From Anthonomus grandis grandis (taxonomy: Eukaryota > Arthropoda > Insecta > Coleoptera > Curculionidae): DNA of 64,000 bases. The notes beneath the pieces are model-generated. The model worked only from the letters and a program-made list of their open reading frames with translations, made no database searches and was not told the DNA's origin. The stretch covers positions 33,057,879 through 33,121,878 of the forward strand of contig NC_065552.1 of assembly GCF_022605725.1 (NCBI RefSeq). Reading direction: 5' to 3'. Made by a program: the position numbers and the translations under genes. This document shows, piece after piece, positions 1 to 10,859 of this stretch (positions are counted from its first letter, which is position 1; the number at the start of each line of letters is the position of its first letter).

Positions 1-214
1 ATTTATTTTTACTGTATTTATTTACAACTATTTAAATCTCGCGCAAATATTCCGAAATTTACTTCACTGAACTGACAACCATCGGCAATGCGGCTTCTTA
101 TATACTCGGAAGTTCCAGAAGATTCTCGCTTAAGCTTCGAGATATCGTCTGGTGTACCACTTGTGTCATTCCGCTTTGATAGAGAATCAGCTGGTTGCTC
201 GGTGTTCGTTAGAC
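1..214 (-). repeat. LTR copy A (probable 3' LTR of minus-strand element)
   Basis: This segment shares an ordered set of blocks with 1660-1960, 2300-2570, 33045-33290 and 34814-35010: an AT-rich start, a GCGC-AATATT block, ACTGAC, a GC-rich stretch, CTTATATACTCGG, and then a TTCCAGAAGATTC-like block. On the minus strand it carries TATATAAG with TCAGT about 31 bases downstream, the layout of an insect TATA plus initiator promoter. The right edge near 214 abuts a purine-rich tract, as expected where the internal region meets a 3' LTR. The left end may continue beyond the window. LTR identity is inferred from position and repetition; I found no complete integrase. Confidence 0.6.
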
Positions 215-1660
215 TGCCTCTGCCCTAAGCTCATTTCGTCCCGAAATTATTCCAAAGTTGTCGAATGTCGTTATTGGCAAAAGGTTTTTCTCTTGCAGCT
301 GGACTTCTTGCAGAAATAACAATCAACGGTTTTCTTCATAGAACGGCGTTTGGGAACATAACAGCACACCAGAGCTTAGACGCCTGTAGACCTGAAGACT
401 ACTTCTTAGCTTCAACTCATTCTCGAGTCCAGGTTATCGAATTTGCATACGAGTTTAGGAATTGCTTCGCAGATGCTCGGCAAGGAACTTCTCCTTTAGT
501 TAACACAAAGCGTTCCAAACCTCCTTATATGTTGGCTTCTTTGGTATGACTGTTCTTTGGTAACCAGGTAGAAGATCTTTTTACCAGTCTCTTCATCGGT
601 TATGTGCTTGAGTGCTTGTCTGACTCTGGGGATAGAACCAGTAAAATATTTCCTCCTACTAAGGTCTTTGTTACTCTAAGGTGTCCTCCTGACATACTGG
701 ATATGGATTTGGATATGATTATGCATATGGGTGTCCATTGCCCATGTCCGAGTTCCAGTGCCCAATACGACTTGACATTAGGAGAATACTTGGCAACTTT
801 TTTTCAAGTTGGCTTCCTCCCTTCGTTTATCCAGGTTAGGGCCACCTGGACAACGGTATCTTCCTCTTGGTGTTTTATAAGAGCTGCATTTTGCTCAAGT
901 GTCAGCAACGATGGTGGTTCTTAATAACTTAGCATCTTTCTCTCTACCCGCTGACAATGTTTGAAATCCTTCGGATGGAATATTTTTGCTGCCTGAATAC
1001 AAGTCGACTGTCGCCTCTTCGCATCGACCTTCCTTTGTTTAATGGGAGTGGAACTAGCGCCTTCTGGAGAGTGTCTTATTACGTGACCTGCTTTGTTACG
1101 TTTTCAATACTCCAATTTTGGTCCTGATAAATACGTCGTCAATTAATCTCCTAATGTTGCTCTTAACTGATCCCCCAAACAGAAGGTCTACAGGGCAGCT
1201 CACTGGTAGTAATGACGTCCAACGTTGCAATCTTGTTTTGAAGAATCTCTTCTACCAAGCTGGCATAGTTTTCTCTTAGTGTGGCACAGTTGTCTTTTAA
1301 TTTTGCAGCATTTTCGAGCAATTCAGCTTTCATGTTGGCAGCATTTTTCTGCAACTTCATTTCCAGGGTTGGTATAACTTTCTAGTAATTCTTTTTTTAA
1401 ATTTTCTTCCATCTTTGCACAATTACGAATAATACGTAGCCGCTCCCACAACTCCGCTTTATTTCCTGTCGTATCGCAGTCCATTTCTTCCAGCTCCTTT
1501 TTCAGCTCAGCAACTTTTAAATCCCACATCTTTTGGCATTTTAACACACTTTAGTCCGATTTATTTTAGTCCACTATTATTTATTTTGACCAATGTTTAG
1601 TTGACTGACACGTCCAATTCACACCCCACATCTGACTGGAATGTAGCATTTTTCCCGTTC
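215..1660 (-). pseudogene. Broken LTR-retrotransposon internal region with SAP-like gag start
   Basis: Between LTR copies A and B, the minus strand first encodes, at 1547-1323, a 74-residue frame whose N-terminal third (AELKKELEEM then TGNKAELWERL) matches a SAP motif. SAP motifs begin the Gag protein of some arthropod Ty3/gypsy elements and bind nucleic acid. The frame then shifts to 1360-1163, which is alanine/asparagine/lysine-rich and coiled-coil-like, and ends. Below about 1150 only scattered, stop-ridden minus-strand fragments remain, and no protease, RT or integrase motif is intact. The segment is about 1.45 kb, far too short for a complete gypsy element, so it is an internally deleted or non-autonomous copy. 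Confidence 0.55.
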
Positions 1661-1960
1661 GTTAGGTGTGAATTCAGGCAATCGAAAATAGTCAAAAAAT
1701 TTATTTACACACTTCACTACGAAAACACGATCAATCTGGACTACTAGATATATCTATTTACACACTACTTAAATTTCGCGCCAATATTACAAAATTTACT
1801 TCACTGAACCGATAACTGACCACTGTAGGCGAAGCGGCTCCTTATATACTCGGTAGAACGCTGTTCCGGAAGATTTCCGGTTAACCTTCGCGATGTCGTG
1901 CGGTGTACCACTTATGTCAATCCGGAATGACGAAGAACCAATAATCTCATGGAGATTTAT
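1660..1960 (-). repeat. LTR copy B (probable 5' LTR of minus-strand element)
   Basis: This is the best-developed copy of the family. Its left edge near 1660 contains CGTTAGGTGTGAATT, which recurs at the same relative place at 33050 and 34818. It runs through the CTTATATACTCGG block and ends in the TTCCGGAAGA, GTCGTGCGGTGTACCAC and TCCGGAATGAC blocks. The SAP-domain gag frame starts about 110 bases beyond its 3' edge on the minus strand, which fits a 5' LTR followed by a short leader. Exact borders and a target-site duplication were not resolved. Confidence 0.6.
1815..1848 (-). promoter_or_regulatory. TATA + initiator core promoter inside LTR B
   Basis: Read on the minus strand, TATATAAG occupies 1848-1841 and GTCAGTT occupies 1820-1814. 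The presumed +1 A at 1817 is 31 bases from the first T of the TATA box, the textbook spacing for arthropod TATA/Inr promoters. The pair is also present in LTR copies A (T at 104, A at 73) and E (T at 34968, A at 34940), while C and D have spacings of 37-38. Activity is inferred, not shown. Confidence 0.55.
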
Positions 1961-2299
1961 AATTGCTATTGAACTACGTGAGTGTGGAAACGGATAATTG
2001 GTAAAGCATTGCCATTTTCTCTTACAAAACAGTTTTTTATTAGGAGCCATTTCTTGATTATTCTATTTCGAACTGTATACCATAATAAATCGATGTTTTT
2101 TTTACAATTATTACTAGGCAGTCATTTTACAACATGATGTAGTTAGGTTCAAATCGAATCGCTAGCTTCAGCTGAATTCTCGAGATCTGCAGTTGCTTCT
2201 TATTTTTTGTCAGTTGAACCAATGAATTGGGTTGGCTTTAAATTCTCAAAAATCATTGAATATTTTTAGAATATTGTAGCCATTGGTTAAGTATGAACT

Positions 2300-2570
2300 A
2301 AAATACTACGAACTACGATCACTTACGACTACTAGAAATATTTATTTTCACCGTATTTATTTACAACTATTTAGGTCTCATTTAAATCTCGCACCAATAT
2401 TCGGAACTCAATTACCCTAAACTGACAACCGACTGCCAGGGCGACGCGGCTCCTTATATACTCGGCTGACCTATATATAATTCCGGAAAATTCGCTGACC
2501 TTCGAGACGTCGTGCGGTGTGCCACTTGTGTCGTTCCGGAATGACAGATAATCAGCTGGTTTCTCGGCGT
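2300..2570 (-). repeat. LTR copy C (solo or truncated)
   Basis: This is another copy of the LTR family in the same orientation, with GTATTTATTTACAACTATTTA at the left, the CTTATATACTCGG block at 2454-2466, GACGTCGTGCGGTGTG, and TTCCGGAATGACAG at the right. It has a short insertion between TATA and initiator (37 bases) and no recognisable internal region beside it, so it is best read as a solo or truncated LTR. Confidence 0.55.
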
Positions 2571-2574
2571 AATA

Positions 2575-3329
2575 ATGTAATCATCCCCTTATTTTAAAAA
2601 ATTGAGATCTAAATTCTTAATTGCAACAATGCTTTAATGTCACAATAAAACGGACAACATCGCGTGTTTCTTTGCAAATCTCAATCAAACCGAAACCGTT
2701 ATTACGGTACGATCGTCGTCGCGATAAGGAATCGCCAACTTTCCCCATTAGCCGGGTTTCGTGTCACCTTTAACTCGTTTAACAAATAATAAATAATAAT
2801 AATATCGGAGTAAATCGCAAGGGAGTGGTCGGTCCGGTCACCTGTGTAGCAGTCCAATCACGTAGTGATAATTCCGAGGATAATTTCCTGCGTCCGAGGA
2901 GAGTCCGGACACGATCCGAGAGGTTATATTATATGCTATATATCGCTGAAGCTCCGAAGGCCCTCGGGGCCCTCTTCCGTTTCATTATAACGTCTTAGCG
3001 AGTGTTAGCATTGCGTGTGTTACGCCACGGCATTTACATAATTTGCCTTAAAAAGAGCTTTAGTATAATAGTCGCTTGTCTTATCGGAGAGATAAGGTCT
3101 TGACACGAACTTATTTTGTTTCAGCCATTTAACTTAAGGGTCTGATTTTCTATCATATATATACATATGCAAACTAACATTATGAAATGAGAATCTGAAG
3201 CAATTTAAGGTATCGAGAATTGGGATCATTTTATATTCTCTCTTTGGCAAAGATTACATAATTTGAATAAAGGCTTTTTCCTTTTTAACCTTCGATGTTT
3301 ATCAGTAGTACATTATAAAAGCCAGAATG
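2575..3329. other. Intergenic/intronic; GC-richer unique block at 2660-3060
   Basis: No gene or transposon is recognised. Bases 2660-3060 are clearly richer in G and C and in CpG than the surroundings, contain no long A/T runs, and do not resemble any other part of the window. This could be a remaining ancestral regulatory segment, but nothing in the sequence proves it. Confidence 0.35.
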
Positions 3330-3596
3330 GCAGAGGTATTACATTTTGGCAAAGAACCCAGTCATTAATTATATTTTACTATGAAAAACTACAGGATTGT
3401 ACACGTCGTTAAAATTAATTATCAAATACATTCAGTTCGCCAAACGTTCCGTGCACTGCGTTTAATTTATAGCCTCAATGCTCGTCCTTCAGAGTCAACA
3501 ATTCGTCATCTAATAACGAGAATGAAAAGATACCTAATCCAAACACAAGATCCCCGGAAAATATCCCTATATTCCCTATATTTCGGGAAAGCATGA
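3330..3596 (+). pseudogene. Mariner-like transposase N-terminal fragment
   Basis: The frame starting at 3381 (71 residues) carries the helix-turn-helix start seen in many insect mariner-like transposases: a VKINYQ..SVRQTFRALR segment followed by RPSESTIRHLI and then RM. In the family this region binds the terminal inverted repeats. The catalytic DDE part is absent, and the frame ends after about 70 residues. The identification rests on the SVRxTFRALR and PSESTIRxL pattern. Confidence 0.55.
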
Positions 3597-4083
3597 ATTC
3601 AAGACGATCCATGCGGGAGACCCTGATCTAAATTTTTGATCAACTGATTTTGTTAACAACCAAAATTGCCGGCTGCGGCGTAATAAAAGTCATCAGCATT
3701 CATTTAATTCTATAAAAGTTAGTGTTGTGCTCCAGCATTTTTTTTTAATTCATAAACCACCCTTATTGTAAACGGTGATAGATATCGGGTAATATTATCT
3801 CGTTTCTTTTGGCCAAGATTGCCGGAATGGCGCTATGTGACAAATATAACGTAACGAAGGATATATTGTTTAAGAAATATGGCCTTTCGATGGTTTGCTC
3901 AGATTGATTCGATTTCCTTTGTGTATAGGTAAATAAATAGTTCTGTATTATCACATGCGGTTTGTCTGCACCCGCTTCTCGCAAGCCAGAATACTTGCCA
4001 TAAATGCGTCTTATCTGATTTATTTATTAAAATTAAAAGACCATTTCGAAATTTAATAAAAATCTGCAGCTTTTTTCTATCTA
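3597..4083. other. Non-genic stretch with a short sequence repeated at 6919
   Basis: No coding frame is supported. Bases 3851-3880 (GTAACGAAGGATATATTGTT, then AA and AAATATG) recur at 6919-6948, immediately after the poly(A) of the inserted LINE. This suggests that both belong to the same DNA transposon family as the element at 4084-8405. Confidence 0.35.
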
Positions 4084-4559
4084 TACTGTATTTCAAATAG
4101 GCAGATAGTAATAAAGTGTAATTTTTTCTATCTATACTTTATTTCAAATAGACAGAGAGTAATAAAATGTAAATTACCGAGAGTTTTATGTTTGGTCATT
4201 CATGGGCATAGGTAAACTTAGTACCTAGTTAATGAGAAAAAAAGGTAGGGTTCGAACACCATAAGAAGGGTACAGGTAGGTGTGATTTTTAAATGTAAGA
4301 CAGATTTAGAGAGTAATGTATACTTCATTATACTTCCGCCAAGTAATCTGGAAGATGTAAATAAATAAATAGGGCTGGTAATAAAAACAGAGAGTGTAAA
4401 TGTTACTTTAAAGTGTTAAACATGGTGGTGTTGGCTGTGATGCCGTAGTGTTTTATATAACATACAGATATATAACACAGTGTAAAAAATCTAAAAAATT
4501 TTAAAAAATGGATCAGATGTAATTAATGTAATACAGTAAATGAAAAAGTTATTGTTTTA

Positions 4560-4611
4560 AATGTGCATGATTGTTTAAAGCATGGTCATGCTTTAAACAA
4601 TCATGCACATT
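4560..4611. repeat. Perfect palindrome, 25-bp arms with 2-bp spacer
   Basis: Left arm 4560-4584 (AATGTGCATGATTGTTTAAA then GCATG) is exactly complementary to 4587-4611, with GT between. The outer part of the arm equals the inner end of the transposon's inverted repeat; the opposite transposon arm near 8160 has only one copy of it. The palindrome sits just left of the LINE and may have arisen by inversion or fold-back repair when the LINE inserted. Confidence 0.8.
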
Positions 4612-4639
4612 AGCATTCTACTCTACTCTACATTCTACT

Positions 4640-6905
4640 CTCTTCTACTCTAGTGTTGCTGTCCTACAATAACGATAGGATTTCGATAATATGGAGATTA
4701 AAACGCAGGATCCTCGGATGCCAGATAAATCAGCAGAGTGGAACCATCTTCGAGAATTTTATCGCTCATTCCCTTGGAAAGAAGTCTGCTTTAGAACCAA
4801 TAACATCTCAGAATGTGCAAACCAAATTACAGAGAAGCTTATATCCCTTTTTCTACTAAATGCGGATTAAACAACAAGCAATGGTTTAACCTGAATTGCA
4901 AAAAGGCAGTAAACACTAAAAGCGCAGTATATCGCATATGGCGTCAACATCCTTCCATCGAAAATCGGAGGAACTTTTTAGCCTCCAGAAATAGCTGCAA
5001 GCGAATTATTGATGAGTGCAAAGAGAGTCACTACAACAGGATCAAAAACAAACTGCTAAACTGCCCAAATGGAACAAGATCTTTCTGGTCGATATCGAAA
5101 GCCGTTAGTCAAGGATTTGCTAAGTCGGCCTTGCCACCCCTAATAGCAGGTGATGGTTCTACCGCGGTAACAGCAAGGGAAAAAGCCAACTTACTGGGTA
5201 AACTCTTCGCAAACCTTCTTTTACAGTCTAATTCTACTCTGCACTCGCAAGGCAAAACACCGCCATATTTGCCAAGGGTGAATTCATCGATGGAAGAAAT
5301 TTCGTTTCCCCAACGAATTATAAATAAAATTCTTAAAAGCGTAGAAACCAACAAAGCTTCTGGACCCGATGGAATTCCAGCCCTAATACTAAAACATTGT
5401 GCAGACGAATTGACTCCTCCCTTATGTAGACTGTTCACGGCATCGTATAAGTAGGGCCAATTTTCAACAAGCTGGAAAACTGCTCGAGTACAAGCTGTAC
5501 CCAAAAAGGGTAAGAAGACAATGCCCTCCAATTACCGCCCGATTGCACTAGTTTCAGTAACATCGAAGATTATGGAGAAAGCAGTCAACCAACAACTGTT
5601 AAGATATCTGGAATCATCTGGACTAATCAGCGATCATCAATACGGCTTCCGAAAGCTTAGATCCACCGGCGATCTTCTGGCCTACGTCACACACTTGTGG
5701 ACGGAGGCCATGGAGAAGCACGGCGAGTCCCGCTTAGTCGCTCTTGACATTTCCAAGGCATTTGACAAAGTGTGGCATGAGGGACTACTAACCAAGCTCT
5801 CCTCAATCGGCATACAAAACTCATTATTGAATTGGATCAAAAGTTTTCTTGAACAACGAACAATCCAAGTAGCCGTCGATGGATACCTCTCCGACAAATT
5901 TAACATTAACGCTGGAGTCCCTCAAGGATACATTCTATATCCCACCCTTTTCTTGGTATATATCAACGATTTGCTAGGAACCACTGTCAATCCAATCTAC
6001 AGCTTTGCGGACATTAGCACACTTATTTCCACATTTAAGTCCGCCAAATCAACGACAGCCGCAAGTTCTCAGAATCTTAGGCAGCAACAAGTAGCTTCAA
6101 CCAACAACGATATTAGAGCAATCTTGGAGTGGGGCGATAACAATTTGGTCAATTTTAACGCTAAAAAAACGCAGGCTGCAGTATTTACGATGAAGACTAA
6201 CCTTGGTGGCCCGGAGCTGGTTATGGCAGGGGAAACATTGCCAATGAAATCATCTTTACATGTTCTAGGAGTCGAGGTCACCAACAGTGTGTCCTGGCAT
6301 GACCACGTTGCCGAGGTCGCCAGGGCGGCTTCCAAAAAACTCGGAGTGCTTTTCAAAACGAAAAAACTGTATACACCAGAACAGCTGCTGACTCTTTATA
6401 AGGCTCAAATACGCCCTTCCCTCGAGTATTGCTCGCATGTCTGGAGCTCTGCACCCAAGCATAGTTTAAACCTGCTAGATTCTATACAGAAAAGAGCTAT
6501 TCGTCTTATCGGCAAACCAGCTGACAAAGAGTCTGGATAGTCTGGAGCACAGGAGAAAGGTGGCTGATCTCTGTTTATTCTACCGTTATTTTCACGGTAA
6601 GTGCTCCTCTGAGCTGGCAGGCCTGATTCCACCCAGGGCTGTCCCGGCAAGAAGGACGCGTCTAGCAGTTGCGGCTCATCAACATCGAGTTCACCTGCCT
6701 ACCCCAAGGACGTCGCTGTATCGGGACTCATTCATCTGGAGAACATCTTCTTTGTGGAACGGGCTTCCACCTCACATATTTCCCGACGCATACAACCTAC
6801 AGCGTTTCAAGATAAATGCCCACAAATATCTTCGCGCAAGCACCACTCCAAGAGTGACATAGGACTTTCCTCTTGTGCTTGTGTTTACCATAAAAAAAAA
6901 AAAAA
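4640..6905 (+). pseudogene. Non-LTR retrotransposon (CR1/Jockey-like) RT, broken
   Basis: This 5'-truncated LINE lacks its endonuclease and ends in a 14-A run (6892-6905). The reverse transcriptase reads from 4813: NKASGPDGIP, NYRPIALVSV, then LDISKAFDKVW (catalytic Asp), GVPQG and FADI at the place of the FADD catalytic box, followed by a thumb with YCSHVW and a C-terminal segment LFYRYFHGKCS ... WNGLP. There is a single in-frame TAG at 5452-5454, and the frames either side of it are the same. Frameshifts near 4860 and 6540 break the rest. No RNase H is present, which fits CR1-like clades. With FADD changed to FADI it could not be active even if the frame were open. Confidence 0.9.
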
Positions 6906-7089
6906 GGTAAAACCTGACGTAACGAAGGATATATTGTTCAAAAAATATGACAAGATAAAAAGATCGTCAGTGCCCGCCAAGCACACATCGAAGGCCTGTC
7001 AGCAGGCATTAAAGTGCCATCGGGAAAGTAAAAAGACTTATAATTACTTATATTGGAAGTGAAGACAATTAAGTAAAAGAAGGTTTGCT

Positions 7090-7620
7090 AAGTTTTAAGT
7101 CTAGATTATCACATGAATGCAGATGTATTTGAAAATTATTTTGGAGAAATGGTAAAATTTCTTGTTGGACAACGATCATTCATGTCCCATGGAGAAGACC
7201 CCATTACATCCTGGAGAAAACAAGAAATTTTGAATTGGCTAACTGACAAGAATATTAAGTTTGAACCCAACATGTTAAAAGAAGAGTTACTATCCATAGC
7301 AATTGTTCACAAATTTTGTTATCAAAAAATTTCCCTGAAAGATATAGCGGAAAAACATGAAATTACTCTGCTGCTTTTACCGCCATATCATTGTCCATTA
7401 AAGCCTATTGAATTAATTTGGAAGTGAAAGGATTTGTTGCAAGAGAGAATACTACTTTTAGAATGAAATACCTTAAAATACTATTTGACCAAAATATTAA
7501 GGAAGTAACTCCAGAAAATTGGTAAAAAGGAGTCGATCAACCATTCAAGAAGAAGAGAAAATGTGGGATTTGGACCACCTGATCGATCAGGCGGTTGTCC
7601 CTCCTACACTCCGTAAAAAG
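7090..7620 (+). pseudogene. Tc1/mariner-like DDE transposase, C-terminal remnant
   Basis: The 104-residue frame at 7113-7427 ends in LLLLPPYHCPLKPIELIWK, the signature around the last catalytic Glu of a large insect DDE transposase family. Upstream it has SWRKQEILNWLTDKNI, also typical. After a stop, similarity continues to about 7620 (a VARENTTF stretch, then VTPENW). The stretch that should hold the second catalytic Asp (DNASYH-like) seems to be deleted between residues 20 and 30. It lies inside the inverted ends at 4084-8405, so it is the relic of that transposon's own enzyme. Confidence 0.7.
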
Positions 7621-7659
7621 AATTAATTTTGTAGTGCAAACTATGGAAGTGCCACCCTA

Positions 7660-7712
7660 TGGCCTTTTTATAAGGTTTTATTACTCTCTACCTATTTGAA
7701 ATAGACTATATA
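7660..7712 (-). repeat. Extra transposon terminus (right-type tip)
   Basis: ATTACTCTCTACCTATTTGA followed by AATAGACTATATAT repeats the tip found at 8370-8403 and 10325-10367. It lies inside the larger element, just after the transposase remnant, so it may be the true end of the copy that carried that transposase. Confidence 0.6.
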
Positions 7713-8405
7713 TGATGCGTTATTAATAAATGTGGCGACAAAGTGCTCTTCAAATGCCTTAAATCAAAATAAGTCAATTAAGAGTCTTTAGCTGTGATGC
7801 CGTTTCATTGAAAATGCTACTAATACTACACCTCTATTTGCCACAGATTGTCAGACCGTAATGTATATACAATGTTTACTTGCTCACCATTGCAGGTCGG
7901 CATTGCGTAAGTCAATTTCGAAAGTTTTCAACCACGACTCGTAACAGAATTACAGCGTTAAATAAGCTTCTTACTAGTAATATTAAAATATACACTTAGG
8001 GCAGCACAATTATATAACAAAGCAGAGAAAAATAAATCTTGGTTGGCCGGATGTAAGCTGAGCCTTATTAGAAACGTAGTATAGAAGGAATGCGGACTGC
8101 GGCTTAATAGATCCAAATGTTATCTGATGACTATAGATCGGACTAGGGTGGTCGTGTCTGAAACAATCATGCACATTTAAAACAATACCTTTTTCATTGA
8201 CTAACAATGAAGGAGTACGAGTAGTAGATCTATTATCAGAACTTTTTTTTAACTATTTGTACCTCTCTTATAGCTTTCGAACTTTACCTGCTATTCCGCT
8301 TTATTCATTAACTAGGTATTAAGCTTACCTACGTCCATAGATGACCACAAAACTCTCGGATTACATTTTATTACTCTCTACCTATTTGAAATACAGTATA
8401 GTTAA

Positions 8406-10320
8406 GACATATAAATTTATCTTTATAAACGTACACTGGGATTAACAAAGAACATGAACAGCATGTTTGTTTTTGTTTTCTACTTAGAACAAACAGAAAT
8501 ATGTAAGGAAATATAAGGAGTTAAATATGAAGTATGAATATTTCACACGAAATAAAAAATCGATAGATTATATCAGTGGCGGATTCACGGGAGGCAACTG
8601 AAAGAGGGTTCCATATTCGAATAATGTATCAATCAAAATTTCATGCTAATTAATGAGATATATGGTGGGTGTTTCTGGAGTATGTCAGCAACGCAAAATT
8701 TGCTTGCATTAGGTATCGATGATATAAAAATAAAATATAATAAATCTATAGATATTACAAAAATATTTCTCAAAGCAAATAGGTATCATATTTTTTTTTG
8801 ACCATTTTAGGTAATAACCAGAAAAAGTTACTATCAATTGGGAAGCAGCTGACGTTTTGATTATTAAATATTATTTCAGAACTTATCTGATTTATTTCAG
8901 GTACATAAAACACAAGAGTTTTATATGAGCTTTTCATTGACAATATGATTGACACCACTCTCTCCAGAACGATTTTTTTTTTGGAAGAGATCTTCTTTTG
9001 CTTTCTGACTTGTTCATTTTGAAAAAAAAATAACTTCACACTTTACATTGCAATAGTGTGGCATTAAGTTAGCGTTAACTTCTTTAAACAACACATTTCT
9101 TTAAAAAACTACATTCCCTTTAAGCAGTTTATCATCAATTGATTGATAAAACCCTCAAATAAAAACACTAAAGCGATACAAACACGATCACGTAATCTCC
9201 GCACAAATGACCTTTTCATTCACCAATATCGACAGTAATAAATTATACTGATGACTCGACACTTATGGCTTATGGTCCCGTGAAGAGGAGGAAAGAGCGG
9301 GTGCAACAAGACAAGATCTCGTCACGTGAATTATGACGTTTTTAGCGGTGCGAAAGGAGATTAGTCACGAGACCCTTCGGTTTTGCTCTCCTTCTCTATC
9401 TCTCTCTGTGTTTACAGTTAAGTTTCCTTTCTTTCTTTTGTCGCGTTTATCATAGTTTTATGTACGAAGGGGGGTTAGAAACTGTTTAGGATAAGCATAA
9501 GGGTGCTCTTGTATTTATGGATTTGCACTAGTATTTTTGAATAAATGTGCGCCATTAGACCTTAAATCCATCTGTTAAAGGCAAATAAATTACTATTACC
9601 TAATCTTAATTTGGTTCTTATATGTTAAGGGTAACAAACAAAAGACGATATCCACACGTGTTAAGGTTTAAGTTATTATACACTATACTGAAAGTTTCGA
9701 CTCCATAGTAAATTCTCCGACCACAAGTGAGTACGCAGTCGGTGAATTATCTGCTTTAGCCGAAAGTTTAAATTTGTCTTGGAATTAACGGGACTCCGAG
9801 ACCGGATGGTAAAATCCCATGATGCCGGCCTAAAAGGCCAGAACAAGACGGAAAGGCAAATATGCTTTAGGAGATAAACAAAACAGGATGGGACTAGATT
9901 AAGCGGCAAAGAGGAGAGACAGTAAAATATGTATGATGTACTACTCGGTGAACAAAAAGGTTTTTTCTTTGATGTTTCTTTGGCAGTAACTGAATACTCA
10001 GCTTATATTAAAAAATTGTAAGAAGCAATTTTTTGCAGTAGAATTTGGAAATGGTGAACTTAAGAAAATATTTGTACACCACTCTCTTTCCATAGCAAGA
10101 ACACAGGAGCATTCGCAGTAAATATCTTTCTTGTGTGCCGAAATACTGATTCACTAACATTAAATATACAATCATAGGCTAATCGTTAAGTTTTGCATTC
10201 AATTTGAGTTGGATCCTGGTTAGTAGAGGGGAAAATCGGAGAAATGCCCTCGTTATTTTTTAAACTTGTCTCATAAAATTAATTTCGCACAGCAAACTAC
10301 ATGATAAGGTTTACTTCATA
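8406..10320. other. No gene recognised; GC-richer block at 9180-9500
   Basis: No convincing coding frame is present; the 77-codon minus frame at 9676-9909 resembles no family I know. Bases 9180-9500 are unlike the AT-rich flanks: they contain CACGTG-type and GACGT motifs and a CT-rich run (CTCCTTCTCTATCTCTCTCT), which on the other strand is GAGA-rich. A regulatory role is possible but unproven. Confidence 0.3.
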
Positions 10321-10324
10321 CTTA

Positions 10325-10367
10325 ATAAGGTTTAATTACTCTCTACCTATTTGAAATAGACTATATA
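10325..10367 (-). repeat. Solo transposon tip, same family as 4084-8405
   Basis: AATTACTCTCTACCTATTTG then AAATAGACTATATAT matches the tips at 7660 and 8370. No partner end or coding sequence lies nearby, so this is a fragment or the edge of a small non-autonomous copy. Confidence 0.55.
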
Positions 10368-10859
10368 TAAGCATTCAATACAGCCTTACAAATATCTTTA
10401 GTCTGAGATCTTGTACAGATCCGGAAGTAGCGATTTTATTTAAATATGTAAGCAAGCATCTCAAAGCAAGCTAAAAATAGTAATACTAAATTTATAGATC
10501 AATATATATTTTTTAAAATTTCATGTTTGATTTAAATTCCAGTAAATATTTCCGCTATTATTCGTTCGCGAAAATGTTGAAAAATTTCAATTACTCATCA
10601 GAATGCTGGTTCGCTAATTGCGAGTTGGATTTTAATATTTTATTATTCGTAGTAGTTGTTCGAAATTGAAAAAATTAATTATTCATAAAGTAAAACATGG
10701 ATTTATTAATATGCTGCAATAGAAGGTCATAGAATACAAAATGTGGATAAACTTGGTACAAACATTTTAAGGGCCTATTTTTAAGACTTTAAATCATTAT
10801 TTTTCTAGATTAAGACTTTCTTGTACTAAGATTCATCAAATGCAAAAAAACCTGAAAAT

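Larger units (their letters stand above)
4084..8405 (+). mobile_element. DNA transposon with long inverted ends, interrupted by a LINE
   Basis: Sequence from about 4128 to 4560 is repeated in inverted orientation at about 8160-8403. The outer tips read CTATACTTTATTTCAAATAG then GAGAGTAATAAAATGTAA. Further inside, both arms hold ACCTAGTTAATGA and, nearest the centre, TATTGTTTTAAATGTGCATG. A second left tip lies at 4084-4121, and extra right tips lie at 7660-7712 and 10325-10367, so more than one copy or a partial duplication is present. The centre holds a LINE (4640-6905) and a transposase remnant (7090-7620). The transposase points to a Tc1/mariner-like DDE family; target-site duplications were not resolved. 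Confidence 0.65.

Noticed and set aside
265..924. Plus-strand open frames of 94 and 106 codons
   Set aside because: No family motifs; they lie opposite the decayed interior of the minus-strand LTR element.
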